In this document: one piece after another, positions 43,214 through 51,988 of the stretch
Numbering within the stretch: the stretch's first letter is position 1
Layout: each line of letters starts with the position of its first letter
Assembly: GCA_910574895.1 (NCBI GenBank)
Contig: CAJTDQ010000003.1
Coordinates: forward strand, 234,134-298,133
Reading direction: 5' to 3'
Length of the DNA stretch: 64,000 nt
Source of the DNA: Eubacteriaceae bacterium
GTDB taxonomy: Bacteria; Bacillota; Clostridia; Lachnospirales; Lachnospiraceae
Made by a program: the position numbers and the translations under genes
The notes under the pieces: model-generated
Seen by the model: the letters and a program-made list of their open reading frames with translations, nothing else
Databases searched by the model: none
What the model was told of the DNA's origin: nothing

Positions 43214-43243
43214 ATAATAGCACTGCAAGTAGGGGACGGTCAA
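43214..43243 (-). promoter_or_regulatory. Promoter of ptb-buk-pspC
   Basis: Read on the minus strand: TTGACC (43243-43238), 18-bp spacer, TATTAT (43219-43214). The predicted start is near 43207, giving a leader of about 83 nt. Confidence 0.65.
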
Positions 43244-43321
43244 GTGAAAATACGCAGTAATATTGGCATCATAAATTAAATAAAATAGAAAAAATGTAAT
43301 CGTAGAATAAAGATATTAATG

Positions 43322-43358
43322 TTGACATATATAATACTATATGCTATATAATATTGTA
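43322..43358 (+). promoter_or_regulatory. Promoter of the PadR operon with AT-rich dyad
   Basis: Consensus TTGACA (43322-43327) with TATATA at spacing 17 (43345-43350) or TATAAT at spacing 19 (43347-43352). An imperfect dyad centred near 43346 (TAC...GTA, 43335-43358) covers the -10 and would suit autorepression by PadR. Confidence 0.65.
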
Positions 43359-43381
43359 TAAAGAAAAATAAGGAGGACAAA

Positions 43382-43744
43382 ATGGTTTTTAATACAGGTT
43401 CAACGTTATTAGATGCCATTGTATTGTCGGTTGTTTCAAAAGAAAAAGAAGGCACGTACGGATATAAGATTACACAGGATGTGCGAAGTGTTATTGATAT
43501 ATCTGAGTCTACACTATATCCTGTTCTCAGACGCCTTCAAAAAGAGGAGTGCTTTGAAACTTATGACAAGGCAATTGATGGTAGAAACAGACGGTACTAT
43601 AAACTCACGGAGAAAGGCAGTGCCCAATTAAGTTTATACAAAGTAGAGTGGAAAAATTATTCTACAAAGATATCAAATATTTTGCTGGGAAAAGATACGC
43701 TTAAAAGAAATAATGAAGAAAGGCTAGGTAGCAACAATGACTAA
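43382..43744 (+). CDS. PadR family transcriptional regulator
   Basis: A 120-residue PadR-type winged-helix repressor: GSTLLDAIVLSVVSKEKEGTYGYKITQDV, ESTLYPVLRRLQKEECFETYDKAIDGRNRRYYKLTEKG. AAGGAGGACAAA precedes the ATG. It overlaps the DUF1700 gene by 8 bp. In Firmicutes such PadR-DUF1700-DUF4097 sets respond to envelope conditions; the ligand is unknown. Confidence 0.92.
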   Translation: MVFNTGSTLLDAIVLSVVSKEKEGTYGYKITQDVRSVIDISESTLYPVLRRLQKEECFETYDKAIDGRNRRYYKLTEKGSAQLSLYKVEWKNYSTKISNILLGKDTLKRNNEERLGSNND

Positions 43745-44435
43745 AAAGGAATTTATGAAAGAATTGGAAAGGCGGCTGGCAAAAATCCCTGAAAATGAAA
43801 AAACAGATGCATTGAATTATTATGAAGATTATTTTGCTGATGCAAAGATACAGGATGATATGTTAGTGCCGGAGTCAATGGGTACACCTGAGGATATTGC
43901 AAAGCAGATTATTGAAGAAGTTGTGCAAAAAGAACAGTCGGAAGAATATTTTAATGAAAATGCAGATATGAAATCTGATAAAAATGAGTATGTACCTTAT
44001 TATAGAAGAGGGGAGCAAAATTCAAATCAGAACAGGAATAATAATTTTAATGAGAAGAATGCTCAGCCGTCAGGTGAGAAGGTAAAAAATAATGATGCAA
44101 AAATTGTTGCGATTATACTATTGGCAATATCTTCTCCGTTTTGGATAGGGTTTGTGATTGCTGCCGCTGCATGTCTTTTTGCAGCATTAGTAACGTTAGG
44201 AGCCTTGGTGTTTGGATTTGGTGTATCAGGGATTGCACTAGTTATAGCAGCATTTTTATCAAGTAGTTTTGCAGGAGGAATGGTGTTGGCTGGAACAGGA
44301 TTACTCCTGATTGCATTGGCTCTTATTATGATAATTCCTTTAGTTCTGTTTTGTGTCAGATTTTTGCCATGGCTGTTTATCGGCATTGTAAAAGGCTGTA
44401 AAAGACTATTTGGGAACGGAAAGGAGCAGGCATAA
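43737..44435 (+). CDS. DUF1700 family membrane protein
   Basis: A 232-residue protein: N-terminal cytosolic helical domain of DUF1700 (TKKEFMKELERRLAKIPENEKTDALNYYEDYF, then GTPEDIAKQIIEE), an Asn-rich linker (about 90-120), and three to four hydrophobic segments (about 122-215). Overlaps padR by 8 bp and the next gene by 1 bp (TAATG). Probably an anti-regulator or sensor working with PadR, by analogy. Confidence 0.85.
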   Translation: MTKKEFMKELERRLAKIPENEKTDALNYYEDYFADAKIQDDMLVPESMGTPEDIAKQIIEEVVQKEQSEEYFNENADMKSDKNEYVPYYRRGEQNSNQNRNNNFNEKNAQPSGEKVKNNDAKIVAIILLAISSPFWIGFVIAAAACLFAALVTLGALVFGFGVSGIALVIAAFLSSSFAGGMVLAGTGLLLIALALIMIIPLVLFCVRFLPWLFIGIVKGCKRLFGNGKEQA

Positions 44436-45265
44436 TGAAGAAAATGTTTAAAATATTAGGAATTACATGCGGTATATTAGCGGTAGTAGGTATTGTTTTT
44501 GTGGGAATTGGTCTTGCGAATGGTGGAAAAGAGGTAGTTCAGTCTGATGTTATAGATAACAGGCTGTCATTTGATTTGGAGGAATGGTTTAATGACTATG
44601 ATGACGATATGAATACAATTAACAAAGAATCAACTGTCAGATTACAAAAAAATGAATACGAAATTGATTCCATGGAAGTAAAAGCAAAGTATGGTGAAGT
44701 AGAAATAAGTCAATGGAATGAAGAGGGATTTGGAATACAAAATAATGCAAAATCATTGAATGTTAAGTATGAAGTAAGCGGCGGTATTTTGAAGATTTCC
44801 GTATCAAGAAGAATTGGTATTTCTACAAATCATGGAGGAGAGGTCAAAGTTTATATTCCAAAGGATAAATTAAACAGTGTGGATGTATCTATCGGAGCAG
44901 GTGAGATGAAGTGCAGTGGTGTTTATGCAGAAAATTTTAAAATTGATGTAGGGGCAGGAGAAGGAAAGATAAAACACAGCCAACTAGAAAACTGTAATAT
45001 TGGTGTGGGAGTTGGTGAAGTTGATGTAGAGCATATTTCGGTGAATAATATGAATGTCGATTGTGGCATGGGAGAGGTAAAAGCTGATCTTGATAATGGT
45101 TATAGAGAGTTCGATTATACATTAAAAGTTGGTGCCGGTGAAATAGAACTGGGTAATGAAAAATATGAAGGATTATCCCAATCTGTAAAATTATCTAATG
45201 GTACAGGTAGGAACATAGATGTCGATTGTGGTATGGGAGAAGTGAAAATAAAATTTAATCAATAA
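44435..45265 (+). CDS. DUF4097 family beta-repeat protein
   Basis: A 276-residue protein with an N-terminal membrane segment (KILGITCGILAVVGIVFVGIGLA) and an outside beta-solenoid-like part. A short motif recurs about every 20-25 residues: GAGEM, GAGEG, GVGEV, GMGEV, GAGEI, GMGEV. AAGGAGCAGG lies ahead of the start. Third gene of the PadR operon; probably an envelope-stress adhesin-like or sensor protein, function unknown. Confidence 0.82.
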   Translation: MKKMFKILGITCGILAVVGIVFVGIGLANGGKEVVQSDVIDNRLSFDLEEWFNDYDDDMNTINKESTVRLQKNEYEIDSMEVKAKYGEVEISQWNEEGFGIQNNAKSLNVKYEVSGGILKISVSRRIGISTNHGGEVKVYIPKDKLNSVDVSIGAGEMKCSGVYAENFKIDVGAGEGKIKHSQLENCNIGVGVGEVDVEHISVNNMNVDCGMGEVKADLDNGYREFDYTLKVGAGEIELGNEKYEGLSQSVKLSNGTGRNIDVDCGMGEVKIKFNQ

Positions 45266-45266
45266 T

Positions 45267-45563
45267 TTTATAAATTTCGGTCTATCTAGGTGGTCTGAAT
45301 ATAAAAGGAATACACTTGAAAACTGAATTTCATAAACATTTGTAGATAGAAAAAGAGTCTGAAAATTAAAGTACCGACTTCATCTTCACCGAATTTCTGA
45401 AGAAATTCGCTTCAGGTAAGTCTTAAAAACTGATTTCGAAAATCAGTTTTTAACTTTAATACATCAGATTCTTTTTCTATACAAATCTGTTTATGAAATT
45501 CAATATTTCCAAGTGCATTCCTTTTATATCTCTTCCCACCACCACAAATCGCAGACTTATAAA
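45267..45563 (+). repeat. Structured fold-back element, family R2, copy X
   Basis: Long imperfect terminal inverted repeats, inner arms ATATAAAAGGAAT (45299) and ATTCCTTTTATAT (ending 45529), extending outwards to TTTATAA/TTATAAA. The core reads ACCGACTTCATCTTC, a hairpin GAATTTC TGAA GAAATTC, TTCAGGTAAGTCTTA, then a second hairpin AAAACTGATTT/AAATCAGTTTT. Related cores are in copies Z and Y. Confidence 0.8.
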
Positions 45564-45574
45564 TTGTAATTGTT

Positions 45575-45775
45575 GTGACGGCGGCATTTCGTTGCCAGCG
45601 TGATGTGTACAGAGAATGCACCATCTTGCCACAAAACATATTTAAGATTTACATATATAAAGTATTTATTCTTTAGTTTTCCGATGTATTTTCAATCGTT
45701 TTTTCCGCTTTATTACACGAAATTACATATATTAATTCTTATTTTTTCGTAGTAGATATGTAATATATTTTCACC
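45575..45775 (-). repeat. Inverted partner of 50170-50375 (family R3)
   Basis: The reverse complement of this stretch aligns with 50170-50375 along its length, for example ATAAGAATTAATATATGTAA and TAAATATGTTTTGTGG. The pair encloses the ABC exporter operon. Translated on the minus strand it keeps IYVNLKYVLW...ITLATK, similar to IYVNPKYVLW...ITLVAK in the partner. Confidence 0.7.
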
Positions 45776-45898
45776 TGCCACATTTTTTACATATATGTCA
45801 TGCCAGAGCTTCATCCCCGCAAAATTAAAATTGTTAGACGAAAAAGCATGGACAGACAGCCCATACTTTCACATTTGATAGATTCAGGTTTGTAGAAG

Positions 45899-46185
45899 TT
45901 GGGGCATTTCACTGCTGAAATAATACGGACAGAGAATATAGGAACTTGAGAGTCTTGAATACATTTATAAAATAAAAATAATATTGAATATTAAGCGGAC
46001 ATTTGATTCACAAAATCAAATGTCCAGACTTACCTGAGAAAAAATCATCAGGATTTTTTCGAAGATGAAGTCGGTGCTTAAAATATTCAATATTATTTTT
46101 ATTTTCTATAAATGTTCAAGAATCGAGGTGAAGATAATCTCTGTCTGTATTTCTTCAGCAGGAAAGTCACTCCCCTATAAACCAG
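45899..46185 (-). repeat. Structured fold-back element, family R2, copy Z (reverse orientation)
   Basis: Inner arms TCTTGAA...ATTGAATATT (45953-45991) pair with 46083-46121 almost perfectly, and the pairing continues outwards (CTGCTGAA...GACAGAGA on the left, TCTCTGTC...TTCAGCAG on the right). Read on the minus strand the core is ACCGACTTCATCTTC, hairpin GAAAAAATC CTGAT GATTTTTTC, TCAGGTAAGTCT, hairpin GGACATTTGATT/AATCAAATGTCC. It lies just before the ABC exporter genes. The 1038-nt gap 45266-46303 is filled by X, R3 and Z, with no gene I can support. Confidence 0.8.
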
Positions 46186-46303
46186 AATTTGCCTTTTTTT
46201 TAATTGTAACGTATACTTGTCTAGGAAAAAGGGAATTATTAACAGTTAAGAATGAAGAGTTAAAAATTTCAGAAAGAAGAATAAAGATAAAGAGAGAAAA
46301 AAT

Positions 46304-48031
46304 ATGTTTCGGTTACTTAAATATTTGAATAGTTATAAGAAAGAGTCTGTTTTAGCACCATTATTTAAAATGTTGGAGGCATGTTTTGATTTAATGGTTC
46401 CACTGGTGGTGGCTTCTATTATTGATTCAGGAATTGCAAAAAGGGATATACCATATGTGTGGAAAATGGGAGGTGTCCTTTTAATTTTAGCAATTGTAGG
46501 ATTGGCATTTTCTATTACGGCACAGTATTTTGCGGCAAAAGCATCAGCAGGGTTTGGAAAAAAACTGCGCCATGATTTATTTGGGCATATTGAGAGTCTG
46601 TCATATACGCAGATAGATAAATATGGTGCATCAACATTTATTACCCGAATGACAGCAGATGTTAATCAGATTCAGACACAGGTAAATATGGTGCTTCGAT
46701 TGCTGCTTCGTTCACCGTTTATTGTAATTGGTGCCATGCTTATGGCATTTACAGTTGATGTGCAAACAGCAATGGTATTTGTTATTTCTATTCCCGCATT
46801 GTCCGTAATTGTCTATGGAATTATGCTGATTACAATTCCTCTTTACAAGAGGGTACAGGGAATGCTTGATAAAGTAATGTCCAGTACACGTGAAAATTTA
46901 AGTGGAACAAGAGTTATCAGGGCGTTTAATCAGGAAAATGATGAGATTGAAGATTATAATGAAGAGAATGCAATTTTAAATAAGTTCCAGATTTTTGTTG
47001 GAAGAATATCTACATTAATGAATCCGGCAACTTATATTGTTGTAAATTTTGCAATTATTGCAATTCTCTGGGTTGGCGGACAGAGAGTTCAGACCGGCTC
47101 TATGTCGCAGGGACAGGTTGTTGCTTTAGTAAATTATATGTCCCAGATTCTGGTAGAGCTGATAAAATTGGCAAGTCTTATCATCAATCTGACAAAAGCT
47201 TTTGCCTGTGCCAGACGTGTAAATGATATATTTGATATACCGGCAGATTTAGATTATGGTACATTAACAGAGGGTGCAGATAAAACCGTAAAAGTTGAAT
47301 TTGATAATGTTTCCTTAAAATATGAGGGGGCAGGAGATAATTCTATTGAAAATGTAAATCTGAGGGTAAATGCAGGTGAGACAATTGGTGTAATCGGAGG
47401 AACCGGTTGTGGAAAAACAACTTTGGTAAATATGATTCCGGGGTTCTATCATGCGACAGAAGGTGTTGTAAAAATTGAAGGTTCTGATATCAGAGAATTT
47501 AAAAAGTCAGCGCTGAGGGAGAAGATAGGTGTTGTTCCGCAGAAATCTCTTCTTTTTCAGGGAACGATACGAAGCAATCTTTTGTGGGGAAAGAGTGATG
47601 CCACAGAAGAAGAGTTGATTGATGCATTAAAGAAATCCCAAAGTTATGATTTTGTTATGGAAAAAGAAAAGGGATTGGATACCGAAGTAGCACAGGCCGG
47701 AAGAAATTTTTCAGGAGGTCAGAAACAGAGACTTACAATCGCAAGGGCTTTGGTTCGAAAGCCGGAAATTCTTATATTAGATGACAGTTCTTCGGCATTG
47801 GATTTTGCAACCGATGCAAGGCTTCGAACAGAAATAAAAAAGATAGAGGGTGTAACAACTTTTGTTGTTTCTCAGAGGACGTCTTCCATTATGCATGCGG
47901 ACCAGATTATTGTATTAGATGATGGAGAAGTTGTTGGCTTAGGCACGCATGAAACATTATTGGAAGATTGTGATGTTTACAAAGAAATATATCAGTCTCA
48001 GTTTAAGCAGACAGCAAAGGAGGGCAGATAA
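46304..48031 (+). CDS. ABC exporter subunit A (degenerate-site half) of a heterodimer
   Basis: A 575-residue type IV ABC exporter: six membrane segments (about 15-310) and a nucleotide-binding domain. Walker A GGTGCGKTT begins near residue 365; signature FSGGQKQR near 469; Walker B is LILDDSSSALD with Asp494 where the catalytic Glu normally is; the H-loop His is replaced by Gln in VVSQRTSS. These are the marks of the inactive-site partner in heterodimeric exporters. The next gene starts directly after its stop. Substrate (peptide, drug or lipid) unknown. Confidence 0.92.
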   Translation: MFRLLKYLNSYKKESVLAPLFKMLEACFDLMVPLVVASIIDSGIAKRDIPYVWKMGGVLLILAIVGLAFSITAQYFAAKASAGFGKKLRHDLFGHIESLSYTQIDKYGASTFITRMTADVNQIQTQVNMVLRLLLRSPFIVIGAMLMAFTVDVQTAMVFVISIPALSVIVYGIMLITIPLYKRVQGMLDKVMSSTRENLSGTRVIRAFNQENDEIEDYNEENAILNKFQIFVGRISTLMNPATYIVVNFAIIAILWVGGQRVQTGSMSQGQVVALVNYMSQILVELIKLASLIINLTKAFACARRVNDIFDIPADLDYGTLTEGADKTVKVEFDNVSLKYEGAGDNSIENVNLRVNAGETIGVIGGTGCGKTTLVNMIPGFYHATEGVVKIEGSDIREFKKSALREKIGVVPQKSLLFQGTIRSNLLWGKSDATEEELIDALKKSQSYDFVMEKEKGLDTEVAQAGRNFSGGQKQRLTIARALVRKPEILILDDSSSALDFATDARLRTEIKKIEGVTTFVVSQRTSSIMHADQIIVLDDGEVVGLGTHETLLEDCDVYKEIYQSQFKQTAKEGR

Positions 48032-49783
48032 ATGAAAAATATTATTTCACAAAAATCAGCCATGAGAGAGCTGCTTACAAGAATTAAAAAGTATTGGTAT
48101 ATGATTTTGGCATCAGTAATCTTTGCATCGGTATATGTGGTATTGTCACTTTATATTCCAAGACTGATTGGTTATGGAACAGACCAAATTATTGCACAGG
48201 GAAAAGTAAACTTTGATGGTTTAGAGGGGGTGATTGGTCAGATTTTTGTATGTACAATCGTTGCAGCTATCGCATGGTGGATTATGGGATTATGCAACAA
48301 TCGTATTACATTCAATGTTATCCGTGACATCAGGCAGGAGGTGTTTGCAAAAATTCAGAAACTGCCGGTAGGTTATATAGATTCCCGTTCCAGTGGAGAT
48401 ATTGTTAATAATGTAATTACAGATGTAGACCAGCTGGCAGACGGACTTTTAATGGGATTCTCTAATTTGTTTACTGGGATTATTACAATACTTTTTACAT
48501 TAGTATTTATGATACAGATAGACTGGAAAATTGCATTGGTTGTTATATGCATTACACCGGTTTCATTCTTTGTAGCAAGTTTTATTGCGAAAAGAACGTA
48601 TTATATGTTTCGGAAACAGTCAGAAATTCGTGGGGAGCAGACCGGAATTGTAGATGAAGTGTTTGGTGGAATTAAGGTTGTAAAAGCATTTGGACAGGAA
48701 GAGAATATGATGTCGGCGTTTGACGATACGAATGACAGATTAAATAATATTAATGTGAAAGCAACCTTTTTCTCGTCTATTACAAACCCAAGTACCCGTT
48801 TTGTAAACAACATTGTGTATGCGGGTGTTGCAATCAGTGGTGGACTTGAGGCGATTATTACAGGAGGCATTACCGTAGGTGGACTGATGACGGTGCTTAG
48901 TTATGCAAATCAGTATACAAAACCTTTCAATGAAATTTCAGGAGTTGTCACGGAACTACAGAATGCATTGGCCTGTGGAGCAAGGGTATTTTCTGTTATG
49001 AAAGAAGAGCCGGTTGCCAACATTCCGGAAACAAAAGATACTGTTTTAACAGACGTTTCGGGCAAAGTAGATATATGTGATGTTAGTTTCTCTTATGAAC
49101 CGCATAAAGAATTGATTAAAGATTTGAATCTTCATATTGAGCCGGGACAAAGAGTAGCAATTGTTGGACCGACCGGCTGTGGAAAAACTACAATTATTAA
49201 TCTGTTGATGCGTTTTTATGATGTAAATACAGGGGAAATTAAAGTTGATAATAAAAATATTAAGGATATTACAAGAAAAAGTTTAAGAGATTCTTATGGT
49301 ATGGTACTTCAGGAAACATGGCTTAGAAATGCTACTGTTGCAGAAAATATTGCTATGGCAGATCCTGATGCTTCAAGAGATCAGATTATAGAGGCGGCAA
49401 AGCAGAGTCATGCCCACAGTTTTATCAAACGTTTACCACAAGGATATGATACGGTTATAGGAGAGGATGGAGGAAATCTTTCACAGGGACAAAAACAGCT
49501 TTTGTGCATTGCAAGAGTAATGTTAAATCTGCCACCTATGCTGATATTGGATGAGGCGACTTCATCGATTGATACCCGTACGGAAATCCGTATTCAGCGG
49601 GCATTTAATAAAATGATGCAGGGGCGTACAACATTTATTGTTGCTCATAGGCTTTCTACAATTAAAGAGGCAGATGTTATTTTGGTAATGAATGCCGGAA
49701 AAATTATTGAACAGGGAAGTCATGAGGGGCTGCTGGAACAGAAAGGTTTTTATTATAACCTGTATAACAGTCAGTATCAGTAA
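48032..49783 (+). CDS. ABC exporter subunit B (catalytic half) of a heterodimer
   Basis: A 583-residue ABC exporter half with six membrane segments and an NBD: Walker A GPTGCGKTT, Walker B LILDEATSSID with catalytic Glu508, H-loop VAHRLST. Its signature is LSQGQKQL (Gln485 instead of Gly), the degenerate form expected to face subunit A's altered Walker B. AAGGAGGGCAGATAA at the end of subunit A supplies the ribosome site. Together they form one functional and one degenerate ATP site, as in BmrCD or TM287/288. Confidence 0.93.
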   Translation: MKNIISQKSAMRELLTRIKKYWYMILASVIFASVYVVLSLYIPRLIGYGTDQIIAQGKVNFDGLEGVIGQIFVCTIVAAIAWWIMGLCNNRITFNVIRDIRQEVFAKIQKLPVGYIDSRSSGDIVNNVITDVDQLADGLLMGFSNLFTGIITILFTLVFMIQIDWKIALVVICITPVSFFVASFIAKRTYYMFRKQSEIRGEQTGIVDEVFGGIKVVKAFGQEENMMSAFDDTNDRLNNINVKATFFSSITNPSTRFVNNIVYAGVAISGGLEAIITGGITVGGLMTVLSYANQYTKPFNEISGVVTELQNALACGARVFSVMKEEPVANIPETKDTVLTDVSGKVDICDVSFSYEPHKELIKDLNLHIEPGQRVAIVGPTGCGKTTIINLLMRFYDVNTGEIKVDNKNIKDITRKSLRDSYGMVLQETWLRNATVAENIAMADPDASRDQIIEAAKQSHAHSFIKRLPQGYDTVIGEDGGNLSQGQKQLLCIARVMLNLPPMLILDEATSSIDTRTEIRIQRAFNKMMQGRTTFIVAHRLSTIKEADVILVMNAGKIIEQGSHEGLLEQKGFYYNLYNSQYQ

Positions 49784-49807
49784 ATTGTGGTTTGTAGGGG
49801 CGAACGA

Positions 49808-50038
49808 ATACCAAAGGAATATACTTGGAAACGAAATTTTATAAACATTTGTAGATAGAAAAAAGAGTGTTGATTATTAAGCACCGACTTCATCTTTGAA
49901 GAATGCCTGATGCATTCTTCTCAGGTAAGTCTTAAAATCTGATTTTGTAAATCACATTTTAGCTTAATTCCCAATACTCTTTTTTCTATACAAATCAATT
50001 TATGAAATTTAATGTTTCCAAGTATATTGCTTTGATAT
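49808..50038 (+). repeat. Structured fold-back element, family R2, copy Y
   Basis: Outer arms ATACCAAAGGAATATACTTG (from 49808) and CAAGTATATTGCTTTGATAT (to 50038). Core AAGCACCGACTTCATCTTT, hairpin GAAGAATGC CTGAT GCATTCTTC, TCAGGTAAGTCTTA, second hairpin AAATCTGATTT/AAATCACATTT, closing GCTTAAT. Same orientation as X and the same inner-arm length (231 bp). Confidence 0.8.
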
Positions 50039-50169
50039 ACATATATATTTCTATCAGACCGAAAAACATATATGTAAAAATTTTGAAAATATGTGGCAAG
50101 TAAAAACTTTTTACATATATATTTTTTAAAATCTGGAGAACGTATATGTAAAAGTTTCTAAAAATTATA

Positions 50170-50375
50170 ACAAATGAAAATATTTTACATATATATTAAA
50201 AAAAATAAGAATTAATATATGTAAATTCGTATTATAAAGCAGAATAGTCTGTTGAAAATACATGGAAAAACTTAAAGAATCATGTTTTATATATGTAAAT
50301 CCTAAATATGTTTTGTGGGAAAGTGATGTATTTCCTATATACATCACTCTGGTAGCGAAATATCTCTCCCACCTC
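50170..50375 (+). repeat. Inverted partner of 45575-45775 (family R3)
   Basis: Aligns with the reverse complement of 45575-45775. It contains an ATG (50262) opening a frame MEKLKESCFIYVNPKYVLW, matching the partner, but the frame runs on into the antisense of the flippase gene. The rest of the 615-nt gap 49784-50398 is copy Y and AT-rich runs with several ACATATATGTAAAA words. Confidence 0.7.
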
Positions 50376-50398
50376 GACAAATCGGAATTTTCAAAGAG

Positions 50399-51907
50399 TT
50401 ATTGTACAGTTCTCAATTCTTTCATTCTACGAAGCAAAAAGTATAGAAATACTCCTACCAGCACCAATCCGCTGACTCCCGATGAAATGAAACGAAAGAC
50501 CGTTCCATGAAATGATGAAAAACTTAAAATGTATTTTACGAGCCATCCGGCAGCCATACTACAAAGAACCCATATGACAGGACGAATGATATTGTCGACA
50601 CAATCAAAAGAGAAATGTATATCTTTTTTTATATATCTTCCATGCAATAAAGTAATTAATAAATCACTGCCCAATAATCCCCAAAGGTAGCCAGCAATTC
50701 CAACTCGTGGAACGACAAACCAAAGGCAGGCAAGACGGATGGCTGTACCAATAACATTGTGAACAAAAGCAGCATTGGTTCGTCCTAATCCATGTAGTAT
50801 GGACCCCATCGTAATAGAAAGATACATGAAAGGACAGAGCCATGCCAGGATTTTAATATATTCACCTGCTTGAGAATGTCCGAAAACAGTCCCGCCTATA
50901 AAATCTCCAAAATATAAAAAGAATCCTATAAAAAATATACCCATTACCACAGAAAACCATATAGAAATTTCTGTGGTTTTTCTCACCTGCAATTTGTTAC
51001 CACTGGTATTTGCACCTGCAATTGTCGGAAGAATCATTGTGGAAACAGAGGTATTAATTGCGGAAGGAAATGATATTACCGGTAAAGCCATTCCTGTAAG
51101 AATTCCGTAAATACTAAGAGCGTTGTCGGAAGACAGACCACTCTTTGTTAATACAATTGGAACAAGAATTGCTTCAAAACATTGTAAAAAGGTAATCATT
51201 ATTTTGTTAATGGTTAATATGTACGAAACAGAAAATAATTTCTTCATAGATGAAAAAAGTTCTTTGACTTTAAAAGAATAACTTTTTTCACCAGTAAGGG
51301 CAATAATACAAAAAATTACACCAAATGATTCGGAAATAATCATAGAGTAAACTGCAATCATTGGCGTGATTTTTATATGATTTCCGACACAGACTAATCC
51401 GATAATAAAAATGGATGCAACTTTTACAATCTGTTCAATAATAGATGAAACAGCTGGAACAAAAGTTTTTTTCATTCCAAGATAATAACCTGAAATACAG
51501 GAATGAAATGTTGCCAGTGGTATAGTAATAGAAGCGTACTTTAACAATTCATAGCATTGTACATTTTTAATAATATGTATCGAAATTGGTTGTGCATAAA
51601 AATAAAGGCACACAGTTGTCAGAGAAGAAAGCATCAGTGACATTATCAGACTACTGATTAAAATCATAAACTTGTTTGCCTTATTTTTGCTCTCAGCGAC
51701 AAATCTGGAAACGGCAATCTGGATTCCGCCACAGCTAAGAGCAATACAAAAACCAAGCACCGGAAAAATCAATTGAAAAATTCCCATGCCTTTAGCACCT
51801 ATTAGGTTTGATAAGAATATTCTATATAAGAAACCAAGAACTCTACTTATTAAAGTGGCGGTTGTAAGTACAATCGTACCTTTGATAATTTGTTTTTTTA
51901 CAGACAT
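50399..51907 (-). CDS. SpoVB/MurJ-like polysaccharide flippase (MVF/MATE superfamily)
   Basis: A 502-residue membrane protein with about 14 hydrophobic segments. The N-terminus (IIKGTIVLTTATLISRVLGFLYRIFLSNLIGAKGMGIFQL) is typical of SpoVB-type lipid II or oligosaccharide flippases of Firmicutes; LPVISFPSAINTSVSTMILP and GRTNAAFVHNVIGTAIRLACLWFVVP are further matches. It could serve peptidoglycan or spore cortex synthesis. It lies convergent with the R3 repeat and divergent from the cysteine desulfurase gene. Confidence 0.85.
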   Translation of the reverse strand: MSVKKQIIKGTIVLTTATLISRVLGFLYRIFLSNLIGAKGMGIFQLIFPVLGFCIALSCGGIQIAVSRFVAESKNKANKFMILISSLIMSLMLSSLTTVCLYFYAQPISIHIIKNVQCYELLKYASITIPLATFHSCISGYYLGMKKTFVPAVSSIIEQIVKVASIFIIGLVCVGNHIKITPMIAVYSMIISESFGVIFCIIALTGEKSYSFKVKELFSSMKKLFSVSYILTINKIMITFLQCFEAILVPIVLTKSGLSSDNALSIYGILTGMALPVISFPSAINTSVSTMILPTIAGANTSGNKLQVRKTTEISIWFSVVMGIFFIGFFLYFGDFIGGTVFGHSQAGEYIKILAWLCPFMYLSITMGSILHGLGRTNAAFVHNVIGTAIRLACLWFVVPRVGIAGYLWGLLGSDLLITLLHGRYIKKDIHFSFDCVDNIIRPVIWVLCSMAAGWLVKYILSFSSFHGTVFRFISSGVSGLVLVGVFLYFLLRRMKELRTVQ

Positions 51908-51924
51908 ATAATCACAAAAAATAC

Positions 51925-51953
51925 TTGTTTATACAATCTATTCTAAATATTAG
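51925..51953 (+). promoter_or_regulatory. Promoter of the cysteine desulfurase gene
   Basis: TTGTTT (51925-51930), 17-bp spacer, TATTAG (51948-51953). Moderate match. Confidence 0.45.
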
Positions 51954-51988
51954 AAAAAATACTATCAAATATTAAAAAGGAGTAAACC

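Noticed and set aside
45412..45639. 75-codon minus-strand frame
   Set aside because: Lies across repeat R2 copy X and part of R3; no ribosome site.
46065..46328. 87-codon frame before the ABC exporter
   Set aside because: Runs through repeat R2 copy Z into the exporter start; composition is that of repeat DNA.
50262..50510. 82-codon frame as a gene
   Set aside because: Its second half is antisense to the flippase gene. Only the first part is similar to the R3 partner, so it is reported as a repeat with possible coding relic.
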